Below are positions 62,045-64,000 of a stretch of 64,000 bases of DNA, piece after piece. Positions within the stretch are counted from its first letter, which is position 1; each line of letters opens with the position of its first letter. The position numbers were made by a program, and so were the translations under genes. This DNA is from Cellulomonas fimi. Its GTDB lineage: Bacteria; Actinomycetota; Actinomycetes; Actinomycetales; Cellulomonadaceae. The stretch lies in assembly GCF_028583725.1 (NCBI RefSeq), contig NZ_CP110680.1, positions 3,720,001-3,784,000 on the forward strand. The letters are read 5' to 3'. The notes beneath the pieces were generated by a model. The model had not been told where the DNA came from. It searched no databases and saw only the letters and a list, made by a program, of their open reading frames with translations.

Positions 62045-63589
62045 CTACACCGCAGCCGCGGCGGTCTTCTGCTGGATGGAGATGAGCACGAACTCCGCGG
62101 GCTTGAGCGGAGCGAAGCCGACCTGGATGTTCACGATGCCCCGGTCGATGTCGTACTGCGTCGTGGTCTCCGCGTCGCACTTGACGAAGTACGCGTCGCG
62201 CGGCGTCGAGCCCTGGAACGCGCCCTTGCGGAACAGGTCCTGGAGGAACGCCCCGACGGACAGCCGGATCTGCGACCACAGCGGCTCGTCGTTCGGCTCG
62301 AACACGACCCACTGCGTGCCGCGGTACAGGCTCTCCTCGAGGAACAGCGCGAGCCGCCGGACCGGCACGTACTTGTAGTCGTCGGCGAGCGCGTCCGCGC
62401 CGCGCACGGTGCGCGCGCCCCACACGACCGAGCCGGCCTCGCGGAACGCGCGCAGCGCGTTGACGCCGACCCGGTTCAGCGTGCCGTTCTCGTCGTTGGT
62501 CAGGTTGACCGCGAGGTCGACGACCCCGGTCAGCCCCGCCTCGAGCCCCGCGGGCGCCTTCCACACGCCGCGCGAGCCGTCGGTCCGGGCCATCACGCCC
62601 GCGAGCGCGCCGCCCGGTGCGAACGTGTCGATCGCGCCGTTGCGCAGCGGGTCCGCGTGCCGCACGCGCGGGAAGTAGAACGCGGCGTTGCGGGTCGCGG
62701 TCCCGGTCAGGCCGACCGACGCCGCGAACCCGGGGGCGTCGCCCGTGGTCAGCGCACCCGGCGGGTCGACGACGAGGAAGGCCCGACGTTCCACCGCGTA
62801 GGCGAGCGCCGGCGCCCACACGTCGTCCGGCAGGTCCCCGCCGGGCGTCGGCGGGGGCAGCACGACGATGTTGACGAGGTCGGCCAGCTCCAGCGCGTAC
62901 AGCCCGCGCTTCGCCGTCTGGAACCCGGTGCCGACGTAGTCGTCCGAGTCGACCGCGCCGCCGTCCGCGCCCGCCGTGCCCACGACGTACGTGCCGTCCG
63001 CGGGCCGCGTCGTCGGGAGCGTCCCGTCGACCGCCAGCAGCAGCGACGAGTCCAGGACCCGGTCGACCTGCCGCGGCCCGTCGACCACCGTCACGTTGAG
63101 GTACACCTCGAGCGGGTCGGTCTGCGCGGGGTCGCCGTCGTGCACCGCGAGCGTGAACAGGTCCGCTCCGGTGACGTCGCCGCCCTGACCGGCCGCGATG
63201 TCGTCGGCCTCGGCCGTCGACGCGGGCGACGACACGACGACCTGCAGCGTGTTCGCCCACGCGCCCGGGCCGGACGCGACGAGGTCCAGGTCGTCGAGCG
63301 CGAACGTCGCCACGGCCGCGTCGGCCGCCGCCACCCGCACGACGAGCGCGGGCCCGCCGCCGTTGAGGTAGAAGTCGCGCACCGCGTAGCCGAGCCCGCG
63401 CCCGCGCGAGAGGCCGCCGAACAGGCGCTCGAAGTCGGAGAAGCTCGCGATCGGCACGGGCTCGTCGACCGGGCCGCGCGGCGCGACGCCCACGAAGGCC
63501 GTGACCGCCGTCGCGACCCCGGTGATCGTGCGGTTCCCGCTCGGGACCTCCGTGATGTAGACGCCCGGGTACGTCGGGGTGATGGTCAT
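62045..63589 (-). CDS. eCIS sheath protein (Afp2-4/gp18-like)
   Basis: 514 residues. N-terminus TYPGVYITEVPSGNRTITGV is the classic contractile sheath start; the C-terminal domain has LALFLEESLYRGTQWVVFEP and VQVGFAPLKPAEFVLISIQQ-type strands (here VNIQVGFAPLKPAEFVLI). It forms the contractile outer sheath. ATG 63589 has AAGGAG four bases away. It is the first gene of the minus operon, 11 bases before the tube gene, behind a three-repeat SARP-type array. Only one sheath paralogue is present. Confidence 0.94.
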   Translation of the reverse strand: MTITPTYPGVYITEVPSGNRTITGVATAVTAFVGVAPRGPVDEPVPIASFSDFERLFGGLSRGRGLGYAVRDFYLNGGGPALVVRVAAADAAVATFALDDLDLVASGPGAWANTLQVVVSSPASTAEADDIAAGQGGDVTGADLFTLAVHDGDPAQTDPLEVYLNVTVVDGPRQVDRVLDSSLLLAVDGTLPTTRPADGTYVVGTAGADGGAVDSDDYVGTGFQTAKRGLYALELADLVNIVVLPPPTPGGDLPDDVWAPALAYAVERRAFLVVDPPGALTTGDAPGFAASVGLTGTATRNAAFYFPRVRHADPLRNGAIDTFAPGGALAGVMARTDGSRGVWKAPAGLEAGLTGVVDLAVNLTNDENGTLNRVGVNALRAFREAGSVVWGARTVRGADALADDYKYVPVRRLALFLEESLYRGTQWVVFEPNDEPLWSQIRLSVGAFLQDLFRKGAFQGSTPRDAYFVKCDAETTTQYDIDRGIVNIQVGFAPLKPAEFVLISIQQKTAAAAV

Positions 63590-63642
63590 GGGTGCTCCTT
63601 GGTCGCGCTGGCGTTCCCGCGATCCGAGACTCGCGGCACCGC

Positions 63643-63669
63643 GTCAACCCCGCGTCACCCGACCGTCAC
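63643..63669 (-). promoter_or_regulatory. Three 11-bp-spaced repeats before the eCIS minus operon
   Basis: On the plus strand GTCAA at 63643, GTCAC at 63654 and GTCAC at 63665: read on the minus strand these are GTGAC, GTGAC, TTGAC at exactly 11-base spacing, pointing towards the sheath gene. Same motif and phase as 38915-38941. The nearest repeat is 53 bases from the sheath ATG; TTGAC could also serve as minus-35. Confidence 0.7.
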
Positions 63670-63696
63670 GCGGCGGCGCCCGCCGGGACCACCCCG

Positions 63697-64000
63697 TCAG
63701 GAGGCGGCGAAGCGCGCGTGCACCCGGGCGGTGATCGTGATGTCCTCCGGCTTGAGGTCGAGGCCGCCCGCGGGTCCGGCCGCGGCGGCGGCGCGGGACA
63801 TCTGCGCGGCACCCGGGTCGGTCGTGGGTCGGGACTGGTCGCCGAGCATCCCGGGGTCGGCGACCGCGAGCGGGCGGACGTCCGCGAGCCCGAGGGCGTG
63901 GGCGTAGGTCGTCGCCGCGGCGACCGCGTCCTGCACGGCGCGTGTGCGCGCGTCGGCCGTCAGCCGGGTCCGTGTCACCTCGGTGAGCGCCCACTCGATC
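63697..64000 (-). CDS. SIMPL-domain (DUF541) protein, 3' part only
   Basis: About 100 C-terminal residues are visible, starting IEWALTEVTRTRLTADARTR and ending LKPEDITITARVHARF, the standard end of SIMPL/DUF541 proteins (YggE/BP26 type). These are often exported and linked to oxidative stress, with unclear biochemistry. The 5' part is outside the window. An internal GTG gives a shorter frame but the family sequence continues upstream. Same strand as the sheath operon, but the repeat array and 107-base gap separate them. Confidence 0.8.
   Translation of the reverse strand, partial: IEWALTEVTRTRLTADARTRAVQDAVAAATTYAHALGLADVRPLAVADPGMLGDQSRPTTDPGAAQMSRAAAAAGPAGGLDLKPEDITITARVHARFAAS

Noticed and set aside
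38964..63589. Prophage
   Set aside because: Tail-type genes only; no capsid, portal, terminase, integrase, lysis genes or attachment sites. DUF4157, Pvc16-like and AAA ATPase genes fit eCIS.
38964..63589. Type VI secretion system
   Set aside because: No TssJLM membrane complex, no ClpV and no TssB/TssC pair; the host appears to be a single-membrane actinobacterium.
1..64000. tRNA, rRNA or CRISPR loci
   Set aside because: None recognised on reading the intergenic gaps; a covariance-model scan would be needed to exclude a small RNA.

Overview
The window is a very GC-rich stretch of bacterial chromosome with strong GC third-position bias, many GTG starts, and many 1-4 base ATGA/GTGA gene overlaps. 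It carries flagellar genes, an XPB-type helicase, TANNNT minus-10 boxes, several probably leaderless genes and a SARP-type regulator. Together these point to a flagellated high-GC actinobacterium; a Cellulomonas-like member of the Micrococcales is my inference from general gene content, not a demonstrated assignment.

Layout. 1-3.1 kb: end of a flagellar operon (flgN 3' end, flgK, flgL, fliW), then a degenerate EAL-HDOD gene behind a sigma-28-like promoter. 4.5-8.9 kb: overlapping minus-strand operon (CSD protein, DUF3027, large sacsin/Hsp90-like ATPase). 9-15 kb: M20 amidohydrolase, then a helicase-associated protein coupled to XPB, whose stop codon lies in a 90-bp-period palindromic repeat. 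15-24.4 kb: secreted protein, TPM-domain protein, PspA, class I glutamine amidotransferase, two-component system, HD protein, DinB-like protein, WXG100 protein, DUF4031 protein. 24.4-36.5 kb: a complete urea uptake and breakdown locus with urtABCDE, urea carboxylase, allophanate hydrolase and a GntR/FCD regulator. The urtA and urea carboxylase promoters share the same three parts: a GlnR-like GAAAC box, a TAGCGT minus-10 and a TGTATACA palindrome. 36.7-37.9 kb: an AlaT-like aminotransferase.

37.9-63.6 kb: a complete-looking extracellular contractile injection system (eCIS). It is built from two convergent operons. The plus operon (38964-55180) encodes the tube-cap/LysM, hub, spike, PAAR, gp25, two baseplate-J, tail-I and fibre proteins, two DUF4157 proteins and a small partner. 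The minus operon (63589-55229) encodes sheath, tube, a double-CxxC assembly protein, a disordered protein, the Pvc16-like terminator, the AAA ATPase and a third DUF4157 protein. They meet at a 12-bp-stem hairpin. A SARP/BTAD regulator gene sits divergently at the left end. Both operons are preceded by three GTGAC-type repeats spaced exactly 11 bp apart, the geometry known for SARP operators. I regard this paired SARP-box control of a split eCIS, with its three DUF4157 cargo candidates, as the most interesting signal here.

The last 0.3 kb is the 3' part of a SIMPL-domain gene that runs off the window.
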